From assembly GCF_033239625.1 (NCBI RefSeq), contig NZ_BTCK01000030.1:1-64000 (forward strand): a stretch of 64,000 bases of DNA, read 5' to 3'. The notes beneath the pieces were generated by a model, which ran no database searches, was not told the DNA's origin, and saw only the letters and a program-made list of their open reading frames with translations. The position numbers and the translations under genes are program-made. Origin of the DNA: Paenibacillus_T sp033239625 (GTDB taxonomy: Bacteria; Bacillota; Bacilli; Paenibacillales; Paenibacillaceae). Shown one piece after another: positions 16,402 to 24,641 of this stretch (position 1 is the stretch's first letter; every line of letters begins with the position of its first letter).

Positions 16402-17258
16402 TTATCTCCCTTTTTCACAACTGGCACCCACAGCTCATTGTTATTTTCCGCTGGAGGCAAATAACATTCAATCGCAGGCAGATAAGCAAGGTCATAACCA
16501 GAGGTTGGGAGCCATTCGGTATACAGTCGTTCCCATATCTCCCCGATTCCTTCCGGTCCTCCTTCCGCCTCGAACACAGCCCATGTTGCTCCTGGAAAGT
16601 CTCTTCTTATCATCTGTTCTGGCGGTGACTGTTGCGACACAATGGACATGATATAATGGAACTCTTCATTCTTGCCCCAATCACCATCCGCACATGCGCC
16701 AAGAATCCCCCTCATTGGATGATCGACCGCCCGTATTTCCCACAGCCTCTCGAAGAGCCCATCTTTCGCGGCATTCGCCCACAAATCAGGAATAATAGTG
16801 GAGACAATGTTTGTACTAACACGTTCTTGTAGTCCCACAATAGAAAATGCTTTCAGTTCTTCGATTCTGTAATTCAATTCCGCCGCCCCTTTAATAGAGA
16901 TTTGGAAGGACATTCGTGGATAAGCTTTGAGCTTTATCCCTGTGCTGCGCGCAGCAGTTGGTGTAGTCCCATGCAGGTTCTGGAATGCTCGAGTGAATGC
17001 TTCCGGCGACTCATACCCATACTTGAGTGCAAGATCAATGACTTTAATAGGGCTGTTCTGCAGTTCAAATGCAGCCAACGTCAGCCGCCTGCGTCTCACA
17101 TATTCCGATAAAGAAACATCCGCAATAAAGGAGAACATACGCTGAAAATGGTACACGGAGCAACAAGCGATTTTCGCAACCGCCTCGTAATCCATAGCAT
17201 CTGTCATATGATCTTCGATATAGCCGATTGCCTTATTCATTCTTTCAACCCAATCCAT
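16386..17258 (-). CDS. AraC-family regulator with GyrI-like effector domain
   Basis: A 290-residue transcriptional regulator. The N-terminal AraC DNA-binding domain (about 5-105) shows both helix-turn-helices: YEAVAKIACCSVYHFQRMFS and KVIDLALKYGYESPEAFTRA. The C-terminal half (about 125-285) is an effector-binding (GyrI/AraC_E_bind) domain ending in ENNNELWVPVVKK, as in the SoxS/Rob-like regulators that sense small hydrophobic compounds. ATG at 17258 behind GGGGG. A lost VOC gene lay directly downstream, which suggests a former stress-response pair. Confidence 0.88.
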   Translation of the reverse strand: MDWVERMNKAIGYIEDHMTDAMDYEAVAKIACCSVYHFQRMFSFIADVSLSEYVRRRRLTLAAFELQNSPIKVIDLALKYGYESPEAFTRAFQNLHGTTPTAARSTGIKLKAYPRMSFQISIKGAAELNYRIEELKAFSIVGLQERVSTNIVSTIIPDLWANAAKDGLFERLWEIRAVDHPMRGILGACADGDWGKNEEFHYIMSIVSQQSPPEQMIRRDFPGATWAVFEAEGGPEGIGEIWERLYTEWLPTSGYDLAYLPAIECYLPPAENNNELWVPVVKKGDKQEGL

Positions 17259-17521
17259 CCACGATCATCCCCCGCACCGAATATATATCAACGAGAAACG
17301 CTTATCCGTGCATTCGGTGCACAGAAATGCAAGGCTCCTCTAGGCATTTATGTTTCACTTCTGAATGGCTGCAGAATGAATCTATTTCTTCATAGGTAAC
17401 TTATACTCCTTGTCTACAAAATGTTGAATGAACATACCAAAAAGGGCCGCAACGGCCCGCCCCCCGGCAGCCGACGCGTCCTCTCGGTTCTTACTCCTTC
17501 CCAGTCGAGACCGGACCCCTC

Positions 17522-17875
17522 TCATACGCCATCTGTGAAGGAGTGCGAGTTATCAGAGACTCCCCACCTAACTCCCCAGTCACGCATCCTTACAAGTACC
17601 TCGTTATACGCCACTCCACTCTCTGTGAGTGCATATTCGACCGTTACCGGTACGGTCGGGAACACTTTGCGACTAACGATGCCGCGCTGCTCCAAATGCC
17701 GAAGCGTGTCCGTAAGCGACTTGATGCTAATGCCCGTTAGACTACGTTGTAGTTGATTGAAACGCTGCGCCCCTTGGCACAGCTGAGAGATCACAGCGTA
17801 CGACCACTTACCGCTAATCACTTCGATTGCGGCTGTAATTGCTGGGTAGCAAGGTACCTCGTTAGGTTCACTCAC
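17522..17875 (-). CDS. HxlR-family transcriptional regulator
   Basis: A 117-residue winged-helix regulator of the HxlR type: CYPAITAAIEVISGKWSYAV (the family's C..t...i.GKW opening), FNQLQRSLTGISIKSLTDTL as the recognition region and a C-terminal ALTESG....V. GTG start at 17875 with AAGGAGG eight bases upstream. The N-terminal Cys at residue 9 is the usual redox/aldehyde-sensing position. It is divergent from the reductase gene at 18016 and most likely controls it from the 140-base intergenic region. Confidence 0.88.
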   Translation of the reverse strand: MSEPNEVPCYPAITAAIEVISGKWSYAVISQLCQGAQRFNQLQRSLTGISIKSLTDTLRHLEQRGIVSRKVFPTVPVTVEYALTESGVAYNEVLVRMRDWGVRWGVSDNSHSFTDGV

Positions 17876-18015
17876 GACAATGCCCTCCTTACAAAACGTT
17901 AGTTGGACTAGAAAAGTAGAGTATGATTAAATTTTTTGCGTTCTTTCGAGCGAACAGCATCTGATTTATGCTCTTATCAAGGTCCTGAACGACCCTAGAA
18001 GGAGGAGAATACCTA

Positions 18016-18678
18016 ATGAATATAGGAATTATCGGAGCTGGTAACGCCGGCAGAACGTTAGGATCTGCACTGGCTAAGCAGGGTTATTCCGTCATGCTCG
18101 GATCACGACAACCAGAGAAACTTGCGGAATGGGTTCAAATAGAAAATGCGGACAATCCATCGATCTTCGTCGGTACGTTTAGTGAGGCAGCTGCTTTCGG
18201 CGAATTGCTTATTCACGCGATAACGGGTCGTAAGGCGATCGAGGCGCTCAATCTGGCTGGGGAAACAAATCTGGATGGTAAAGTTCTCTTGGACGTGTCA
18301 CTGCCCATTGATTTTACAGAAGGTAGGATGACATTGTTTACGCAGACTGGCGAATCGCTGGGCGAACGAATTCAGTCCGCATTTCCTGGAGCTAAAGTGG
18401 TCAAAGTAATGAACCATATTGCTGCGGGAGTCATGGTGAATCCCAATAGGGTCGCTGACGGGGATCATGATCTGTTTATGTGCGGAAACGATGCCGCTGC
18501 CAAGCAAGCAGTCTCTACCCTGCTCACACAAGCGTTCGGATGGAAACGAATATACGATCTTGGCGATATATCGGCTGCGCAAGCAACAGAAGGGCTAGCC
18601 TTACTCGCTTCTCGCGTCGCTTCTGTCCTTGGACACGGAATGATGAACTTCAAGGTTTCGCAATCAACCTCTTCTTAA
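18016..18678 (+). CDS. NADPH-dependent F420-reductase-like oxidoreductase
   Basis: A 220-residue Rossmann-fold protein. MNIGIIGAGNAGRTLGSALA is the dinucleotide-binding loop, and SRQPEKL after the second strand fits NADPH. The rest (VKVMNHIAAGVMVN, then DLGDISAAQATEGLALL) follows the family of NADPH-dependent F420 reductases and related NAD(P)-binding proteins common in bacteria without F420. Real substrate unknown. GGAGGAG precedes the ATG. Divergent from hxlR, so probably induced by the signal HxlR senses. Confidence 0.82.
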   Translation: MNIGIIGAGNAGRTLGSALAKQGYSVMLGSRQPEKLAEWVQIENADNPSIFVGTFSEAAAFGELLIHAITGRKAIEALNLAGETNLDGKVLLDVSLPIDFTEGRMTLFTQTGESLGERIQSAFPGAKVVKVMNHIAAGVMVNPNRVADGDHDLFMCGNDAAAKQAVSTLLTQAFGWKRIYDLGDISAAQATEGLALLASRVASVLGHGMMNFKVSQSTSS

Positions 18679-18704
18679 CTATATGATAGCTGACCACGTT
18701 TTGA

Positions 18705-18747
18705 AAATACAGAGCAGCGGCGTACGTCCACGCCCTGCTCTGTATTT
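18705..18747. terminator. bidirectional terminator
   Basis: A perfect 13-bp stem (AAATACAGAGCAG with CTGCTCTGTATTT) sits between two converging genes that end at 18678 and 18777. Confidence 0.7.
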
Positions 18748-18776
18748 GCTTTGTACGCTTGAACATGAGAGATTAC

Positions 18777-19157
18777 TTAACTATGATCTTCAATCACCAA
18801 TATTTGGCCCGCTTGAATTTCAAATACTGACTTCCCTTTAAGCTGAATCTTGTCTCCTTGTTTCAATCCATTGGGCAAGTCTGTCGCCAAGATGGCTTCA
18901 TAATCAATGTGGACCTCCGCTTTGTCGGCGACAGCGCTATAGTCCGTAATCGTTTGGCACCGACTAGTGAAGATCTGTGCAGACTTTTCTGCCAATTGTC
19001 CAAATTCCTGTATCCCTCTGGTCTCCGTGTCGATCACGCCATTCGAATAATTCCTGAATAGTACATGTTCATGCAAGAGGCTAAGCATTCCTTCAATATC
19101 AAATGAATTGTACGCCTCAATATAACGTTCAATGATTTCCCGGTTGTTCTCGCTCAT
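18777..19157 (-). CDS. NTF2/SnoaL-like protein
   Basis: A 126-residue protein of the NTF2-like alpha+beta cone fold: IERYIEAYNSFDIEGMLSLL is the family's first helices, and VHIDYEAILATDLPNGLKQG with KSVFEIQAGQILVIEDHS are the closing strands. Members include polyketide cyclases, isomerases and many small unknown proteins. Active-site identity is not clear here. GGGAGG is nine bases before the ATG. Confidence 0.75.
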   Translation of the reverse strand: MSENNREIIERYIEAYNSFDIEGMLSLLHEHVLFRNYSNGVIDTETRGIQEFGQLAEKSAQIFTSRCQTITDYSAVADKAEVHIDYEAILATDLPNGLKQGDKIQLKGKSVFEIQAGQILVIEDHS

Positions 19158-19220
19158 TGTTCAGTCGCCTCCCACTACACAGGATATAGCCACTGCCATA
19201 TATTCAATAAAATACCTTGT

Positions 19221-19721
19221 TTACCTTCCGCCCGATTCCTTGATTCGTCTGATTCCCTGCACGATCTGCCCCTTCAGACTTTCCCGCAGCGCGTAAATGA
19301 CCGGTGCCGAAGGGATGTCAAATTTCAAATGGGAGTGGGGAATTTCCGTTAGTAGGGTGCCGATCGGATTGCCCTGCTTGTCATGGATTACGTTCCAGAA
19401 TATTCTCGACCTGTTGTCTTCCGCACCCCACTTCTCTAGCGAGTTTCGGAAAATCAGGCGCTTGCCGATTACGAAATCATCCTCTGCAAGCTTCTCCATC
19501 ATGCTGAAACCGGCATCCTCCAGTTGGTCGAATATCGGCGGCATAAGCTGATCCAAATAAAGTCCATAGGCCGCATCTTCGATCTCAGCAAATGCAGTCG
19601 TCAATTGATCATGCATGGACTCGTATATGGACCTCCACTCAGTCGCGATATAGCGGTTAGCCACCTCACTAATTTCATCAATCGCCATGTCATGCCGAAA
19701 AATCGGGAATCCTTTCTCCAC
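19221..19721 (-). CDS. protein of unknown function, 166 residues
   Basis: A soluble, mostly helical protein without a signal or membrane segment. I do not recognise a family. The frame extends to an ATG at 19745, but AAGGAGG (19731-19737) falls inside that extension and lies nine bases before a GTG at 19721, so I use GTG. Noticeable stretches are DQLMPPIFDQLEDAGFSMME and an ending of alternating basic helices. It stands between the SnoaL-like gene and the divergent MerR gene. Confidence 0.6.
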   Translation of the reverse strand: MEKGFPIFRHDMAIDEISEVANRYIATEWRSIYESMHDQLTTAFAEIEDAAYGLYLDQLMPPIFDQLEDAGFSMMEKLAEDDFVIGKRLIFRNSLEKWGAEDNRSRIFWNVIHDKQGNPIGTLLTEIPHSHLKFDIPSAPVIYALRESLKGQIVQGIRRIKESGGR

Positions 19722-19880
19722 AAGCAAACGCCTCCTTATCTTCATTTCAACTTCATTCTACAACCTATAAGCCAATTGTAAGGTTAGACAAATATGAAGC
19801 AGGGAAATCAACTATTATTCAAGAAAACCTTATAGCATAGTTTAACCCTGAGCTATTGCAAAGAGGAGAGAGATGACGAG

Positions 19881-20582
19881 TTGACGAGCCCCAAGAAAAT
19901 GGCTGCGAAATTTAGGGTTAGCGCCAGTACGATAAGGAATTATGAAGCTAAAGGCCTTATCCCTCCCGCTGAACGATCATCGAATGGCTACCGTATTTAT
20001 ACGGAGCTGCACGCCGCTTATCTGTCATGTATTCAAGCCATGGCTCCGGCATTCGGAATGGAAGTGACTACCGAGGTGCTTTATTCTCTCCAACGAGACC
20101 AGCCGCAAGATGCCATGTGGATTACCAGGAAACAAGAAGTCACCTTGTACGAGGAAAAAGAGAAGTTAGAGCGGTTAATCGAGGATATTCGGATATACGC
20201 GAACGACAATAAATCTCCAGATGCCGAGGAGACATACAGCATCAACGAGGTTTCTACCCTGACGCAAGTTCCCAGATCAGCGATCCGGTATTGGGAGCAA
20301 GCAGGATATGTAACGGCAGATCGGGACCCTGACAACCATTATCGTCGATACAGCAGCTCTCATCTGCTAACGATCAGGTTGCTTCAAGTACTGCAAAGCG
20401 CCGTGTATTCAGAAGATACCGTAAATTTCAAGCAATCCATCGCCGCGTTAGAGCATACGGATCTGCAGGAGGTCATGCGTGTGGCGGAGGATGTCAGGAC
20501 ATATCTAGATAAAATCATCGAATCCCAAATGTGTGGGATATCCTATCTGCACCAGTTAATTCGGTTTATAAAAAACCAATAA
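19881..20582 (+). CDS. MerR-type regulator with two tandem DNA-binding domains
   Basis: A 233-residue regulator with two MerR winged-helix domains. The first is SPKKMAAKFRVSASTIRNYE with AKGLIPPAERSSNGYRIY (about 3-42). The second, about residues 116-165, reads SINEVSTLTQVPRSAIRYWE with YVTADRDPDNHYRRYSSSHL. Single-domain MerR proteins act as dimers; the tandem form may bind as one chain. No metal-binding Cys set is present. The TTG start at 19881 sits 12 bases from GAGGAG; an ATG at 19873 has better spacing but meets a stop after three codons because of a small duplication. Confidence 0.8.
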   Translation: MTSPKKMAAKFRVSASTIRNYEAKGLIPPAERSSNGYRIYTELHAAYLSCIQAMAPAFGMEVTTEVLYSLQRDQPQDAMWITRKQEVTLYEEKEKLERLIEDIRIYANDNKSPDAEETYSINEVSTLTQVPRSAIRYWEQAGYVTADRDPDNHYRRYSSSHLLTIRLLQVLQSAVYSEDTVNFKQSIAALEHTDLQEVMRVAEDVRTYLDKIIESQMCGISYLHQLIRFIKNQ

Positions 20583-20705
20583 CGCAAAGAGGGCCGAACA
20601 GATCACTCACCAGCAACCTGCTACAGCCCTCAACCCGCGCCCGACGATGCCTTGTCCGTTTCTACTCTTCTCCCCGCCGTAATCGGGACCACTTTGAGTT
20701 CAAAT

Positions 20706-21728
20706 TCACTTTATCTTCGCGACGCTTTCTCGAATAACCAGCTTGTTGGGCAGCAGCACTTTGGCCGGCAGATTGTGACGCTTGTTAAGACGATCGATTA
20801 AGAGCTGAACCGCCCAGTTTCCCATCTCGACAATCGGCATTCCCACCGTCGTCAGCATCGGAGATACATAACCGGACAACTCGATATTGTCCATGCTAAT
20901 AATCGACAGCTGCTCAGGCACCTTGATCTTGGCCTCCGTGAATCGTCTAAGCGCGGCTATTGCGGCAATGTCGGTTGCGCAAAATACGGCCGTCGGCAGC
21001 GGCGACGCTTTCGCCAGAAGCTCCTCGGCTCCCTGATATCCGCCAGGACCGTTCTGCGGGCAGTTACTCACCCACTTGTCCGAGTATTCCAGTCCATATT
21101 TGCGAAGAATATCGCAGTAGGCTTCATATCTTACCTCGTTTAACGTCTCGCCAATATATCCGATCCGCTTGTGTCCATTGTTAATCAAGTGCAACATCGC
21201 AATTTGCGTAGCCTCATACCCGTCGCAAATGACCTGATCACAGCTGGCGGAAATTGAATTTCGCCCTACATAGACCAAGTTCTTGTAATGCTTCTCAAGA
21301 AAGCTCATGCTGTCGTTACTGAAGCGGCCCAATATAATGGCGCCGTCCGTATGCGATGATTCGATCTGATCCAGCAGTGAATCGGTCTCAATATCGAAGA
21401 GCGAATAAGAATGGCGAACGGCATAACCCAGTTCCAGCGCTTGCTGTTCGATGGCACGCGACACCTGCGCGAAGAACGGATCATCCTCCAATTGTCTGGT
21501 GCGCCCCAAGATGCACGAGATGGAAGGAGGGGCCGACTTGCGGGAAGTACGTTTGCCAAGCTTGAGTTCTCTGGCATTCTGATCCGGTACATAGCCGATT
21601 TCTCTCGCACACATCCACACCTTGTCGCGAACTTCTTTCGTGGCAAAGCTATTGTCAGGGGAATTCAGGATGCGCGATACCGTTGAGATGGATACACCCG
21701 CCATATTAGCGATCTGCTTTAAAGTCAT
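20706..21728 (-). CDS. LacI-family transcriptional repressor
   Basis: A 340-residue sugar-type repressor. MTLKQIANMAGVSISTVSRI is the LacI helix-turn-helix and LNSPDNSFATKEVRDKV the hinge approach; the periplasmic-binding-protein-like core covers about 60-335 (for example HTDGAIILGRFSNDS and GHKRIGYIGETLNEVRYEA). The frame extends 30 codons further upstream, but the domain start and GGGG eight bases upstream support the ATG at 21728. The upstream region carries several TTGCGCAA palindromes, so it is probably autoregulated. Ligand unknown; no sugar gene is next to it. Confidence 0.9.
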   Translation of the reverse strand: MTLKQIANMAGVSISTVSRILNSPDNSFATKEVRDKVWMCAREIGYVPDQNARELKLGKRTSRKSAPPSISCILGRTRQLEDDPFFAQVSRAIEQQALELGYAVRHSYSLFDIETDSLLDQIESSHTDGAIILGRFSNDSMSFLEKHYKNLVYVGRNSISASCDQVICDGYEATQIAMLHLINNGHKRIGYIGETLNEVRYEAYCDILRKYGLEYSDKWVSNCPQNGPGGYQGAEELLAKASPLPTAVFCATDIAAIAALRRFTEAKIKVPEQLSIISMDNIELSGYVSPMLTTVGMPIVEMGNWAVQLLIDRLNKRHNLPAKVLLPNKLVIRESVAKIK

Positions 21729-21774
21729 CAGACATACCCCACGTTCATGGATGTTTATTGGGATATGATAGCTT

Positions 21775-21851
21775 GTTTTCGCGCAAAATAAAAGTAGATT
21801 TGCGCAAATCGAACGCAAATTTGCGCAAGAAATTCAAGTAAAACGTTTGCG
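21775..21851. promoter_or_regulatory. LacI operator cluster (TTGCGCAA palindromes)
   Basis: A perfect 14-base palindrome GATTTGCGCAAATC lies at 21797-21810, with further TTGCGCAA at 21821-21828 and weaker copies around 21775-21788 and 21842-21850. This is typical of LacI operators and lies directly upstream of the lacI-type gene and 140 bases before cysD. Confidence 0.6.
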
Positions 21852-21990
21852 TAATGAATGCTGGTCTTCCATATCGAAAAACCATATACTTAGATGAACA
21901 TTATGCTGATTTTTCGGGTTGGGCATGTCGAATTAAGTCGATATATCGTGGTCAGCTGCGATTCAAATTGGCACTATAGGAGTGATACAC

Positions 21991-22887
21991 TTGTCGCTGA
22001 CACACTTAGATAAACTTGAGGCAGAGGCGATCCACATTTTCCGGGAGGTTGCCGCTGAATGTGAGCGCCCGGTAATGCTCTATTCGGTAGGTAAAGACTC
22101 TTCGGTGTTGCTGCATCTGGCATTGAAGGCCTTCTATCCAGAGAAGCTGCCATTCCCGCTGCTTCATGTCGATACGAGCTGGAAATTCCAAGAGATGATT
22201 CAGTTCCGTGACCGCAGAGCTCAGGAGCTCGGCGTTGACCTGATTGTTCATCGCAATGAAGCCGCTATTGCGGAGGGCATCAATCCGTTTGATCACGGAT
22301 CGGCATATACGGATATTATGAAGACGCAGACGCTCAAAGAAGCGCTGACGAAATATCAGTTCACAGCCGCTTTCGGAGGCGCACGCCGTGACGAAGAGAA
22401 GTCGCGCGCGAAGGAACGCATCTTCTCGTTCCGCAACGAGAAGCATGCATGGGATCCTAAGAACCAACGTCCGGAGATGTGGAAGCTGTACAACACCCGC
22501 ATCAATAAGGGTGAAAGCATGCGCGTATTCCCAATCTCCAACTGGACGGAGAAGGACATCTGGCAGTATATCCAACGCGAGAACATCGAGATCGTTCCGC
22601 TGTATTTTGCAGCAGAGCGTCCGGTTGTTGAGCGTGACGGCAACCTGATTATGGTGGACGATAGCCGCATGCGGCTGCTGCCGGGAGAAACGCCAGAGAT
22701 GAAGAGCGTGCGTTTCCGTACATTAGGCTGCTACCCTCTTACAGGCGGGGTGGAGTCGGAGGCGGATACGCTGGAAGAGGTTATCGCAGAGACGCTGTCA
22801 GCAACGACTTCCGAACGAACAAGCCGCGTCATTGACAAGGAAGCTGCAGGCAGCATGGAGCGGCGCAAACGGGAGGGGTATTTCTAA
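21991..22887 (+). CDS. cysD: sulfate adenylyltransferase subunit 2
   Basis: The catalytic ATP-pyrophosphatase subunit that makes adenosine 5'-phosphosulfate from ATP and sulfate together with the GTPase CysN. The PP-loop motif is SVGKDSSVLLHLALKAFYP (about 33-51); other family marks are HVDTSWKFQEMIQFRD, FGGARRDEEKSRAKERIFSF and LGCYPLTGGVESEADTLEEV. The length of about 298 residues is normal. A GTG at 21982 overlaps the ribosome site AGGAG (21978-21982), so the TTG at 21991, eight bases further on, is the likelier start. It overlaps cysN by one base (TAATG). Confidence 0.95.
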   Translation: MSLTHLDKLEAEAIHIFREVAAECERPVMLYSVGKDSSVLLHLALKAFYPEKLPFPLLHVDTSWKFQEMIQFRDRRAQELGVDLIVHRNEAAIAEGINPFDHGSAYTDIMKTQTLKEALTKYQFTAAFGGARRDEEKSRAKERIFSFRNEKHAWDPKNQRPEMWKLYNTRINKGESMRVFPISNWTEKDIWQYIQRENIEIVPLYFAAERPVVERDGNLIMVDDSRMRLLPGETPEMKSVRFRTLGCYPLTGGVESEADTLEEVIAETLSATTSERTSRVIDKEAAGSMERRKREGYF

Positions 22888-24491
22888 TGAGTCAGACAGC
22901 GAGCAGTCTTCTTAAATTTATTACTTGCGGCAGCGTGGACGACGGCAAGTCGACACTTATCGGTCATATTCTTTACGATTCCAAAATGCTCTATGCCGAC
23001 CAAGAGCAAGCGCTTATGCTGGACAGTCAGGTTGGCAGCCGCAACGGCGCTATCGACTATTCCCTGCTGCTTGACGGCCTGATGGCCGAGCGCGAGCAAG
23101 GCATTACGATTGACGTTGCCTACCGCTACTTCAACACCGACCGTCGCAGCTTTATCGTTGCCGATACGCCGGGACATGAAGAATACACGCGCAATATGGC
23201 CGTAGGCGCAGCTTTCGCCGATCTGGCTATTATTTTGCTCGACGCCAAACAAGGCGTTCTGGTACAAACTCGCCGACACGCTCGCATTTGCGCGTTGATG
23301 GGGATTAAACATTTTATATTCGCAGTGAACAAAATCGACCTTGTCGGTTACGATAAACAACGTTTCCTGAGCATCTCTGAGGATATTCAGCAGCTCCGCA
23401 ATGAGCTTCGTCTCGAGAATGCGATTATCATTCCTGTCTCGGCAACAGAAGGCGACAATGTGACGAAGCGTTCTCCCAACATGGAATGGTATGACGGCCC
23501 AGCATTGCTCGAGCATCTGGAAACGGTGGACATTTCGATGGATAACACCGAGAGCGGCTTCTACATGCCAGTTCAGCGCGTAAGCCGTCCGAACCACACC
23601 TTCCGCGGCTTCCAAGGACAGATTGAGGCAGGCATGGTTGAAGTCGGTGAAACGCTGACGATTCTGCCAAGCGGTGAAACGGCGATCGTTAAGACGATTC
23701 ATGTCGGAGATAAGAACGCAGGCAGCGCTATCGCTGGTCAGCCTGTTACGATTCAGCTTGATCGCGAAGTCGACGTTTCGCGCGGCTGCGTGCTGACTAA
23801 GGATGCAGGTTTGAAAACGGCAACCACCATTACGACGACGCTCTTGTGGATGGATGAACAGCAGCTCGTTCCGAGCAAGGAATACTGGATCAAGCTGGGT
23901 ACGAAGATGCTGCCGGCCGTGGTGACAGATATCCACCATAAGGTAGACGTCAATAACGGCAGCTTGCTTCCGACTGCTACCGCGGTCAAGAATGAGCTTG
24001 TAAGCGTCGATATCGTAGTCTCTGAACCGCTCGTTGTCGATGAGTTCCTGCTTCACAAAACGATGGGCGCACTGATTCTGATCGACCGTGTTACACATGC
24101 AACGGCAGCATGCGGTGTTGTTGTATCCGTGAGCAGCGAGAATCAGGATGGCGTGATCTTGCAGGACGGCGAGAACAAGCTGCAAGTCAATCTATTCGAC
24201 AGCTTCTTCTATGAGCCTGAAGTGAACATGGTGCTGCGTCAGAAACATCCAGCTGTTACGTACAACAAGGGAGAAGCGCTGCCTCTGAACAGTGAGCAAT
24301 GCGCGTACCCTGCCGATTTCGATCTGCATGCGGGTGTAAGCTTCGCTAATATCCGCGGCGGCGTGTTCGCAGGCTTCGGTCCTCGCAATACGGAATTGCC
24401 TTTGCTTGATCTGAACGGTCTGGAAGCAGGCAACGGCACAGCCGGAGCGTTCGGCAAATACCGTAATATTCTCGTACGCAATAAAGGATAA
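22887..24491 (+). CDS. cysN: sulfate adenylyltransferase subunit 1 (GTPase)
   Basis: The regulatory GTPase that drives APS synthesis by CysD. It is an EF-Tu-like protein of 534 residues: G1 GSVDDGKST (about 15-23), switch II DTPGHEEYTRNMA, G4 NKIDL, then two beta-barrel domains. There is no APS kinase (CysC) fused at the end. Instead, about 110 residues follow the barrel region, ending AGAFGKYRNILVRNKG, which I do not recognise. Most Bacillales use a single-chain sulfate adenylyltransferase, so a CysDN pair here is uncommon. No cysH, cysC or transport genes adjoin. Confidence 0.93.
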   Translation: MSQTASSLLKFITCGSVDDGKSTLIGHILYDSKMLYADQEQALMLDSQVGSRNGAIDYSLLLDGLMAEREQGITIDVAYRYFNTDRRSFIVADTPGHEEYTRNMAVGAAFADLAIILLDAKQGVLVQTRRHARICALMGIKHFIFAVNKIDLVGYDKQRFLSISEDIQQLRNELRLENAIIIPVSATEGDNVTKRSPNMEWYDGPALLEHLETVDISMDNTESGFYMPVQRVSRPNHTFRGFQGQIEAGMVEVGETLTILPSGETAIVKTIHVGDKNAGSAIAGQPVTIQLDREVDVSRGCVLTKDAGLKTATTITTTLLWMDEQQLVPSKEYWIKLGTKMLPAVVTDIHHKVDVNNGSLLPTATAVKNELVSVDIVVSEPLVVDEFLLHKTMGALILIDRVTHATAACGVVVSVSSENQDGVILQDGENKLQVNLFDSFFYEPEVNMVLRQKHPAVTYNKGEALPLNSEQCAYPADFDLHAGVSFANIRGGVFAGFGPRNTELPLLDLNGLEAGNGTAGAFGKYRNILVRNKG

Positions 24492-24548
24492 GACATAGAG
24501 ACGGATACACCGGTCTATGAATGATTGCGTGGAGTGAGTGATAGTAAG

Positions 24549-24605
24549 ATGCCTCCCTTGGATATACGCCTGCTTGAGCGGGTACATCTGAGGGAGGCAT
24601 TTTTT
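24549..24605 (+). terminator. intrinsic terminator after cysN
   Basis: ATGCCTCCCT (24549-24558) pairs with AGGGAGGCAT (24591-24600), followed by TTTTT. Confidence 0.8.
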
Positions 24606-24641
24606 CATCCACTTGGTCTATAGTTAATCGTTGAACTCAAC

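Noticed and set aside
18016..18678. Evidence for coenzyme F420 use
   Set aside because: The family name derives from archaeal enzymes; many members use NADPH with other substrates and no F420 biosynthesis gene is present.
21729..21990. S-box or T-box riboswitch before cysD
   Set aside because: I looked for the conserved stems and T-box sequence and found only LacI-like palindromes.
22884..24185. 433-codon open frame on the minus strand opposite cysN
   Set aside because: It mirrors the codon structure of cysN, has no ribosome site and no recognisable protein pattern; cysN is certain.
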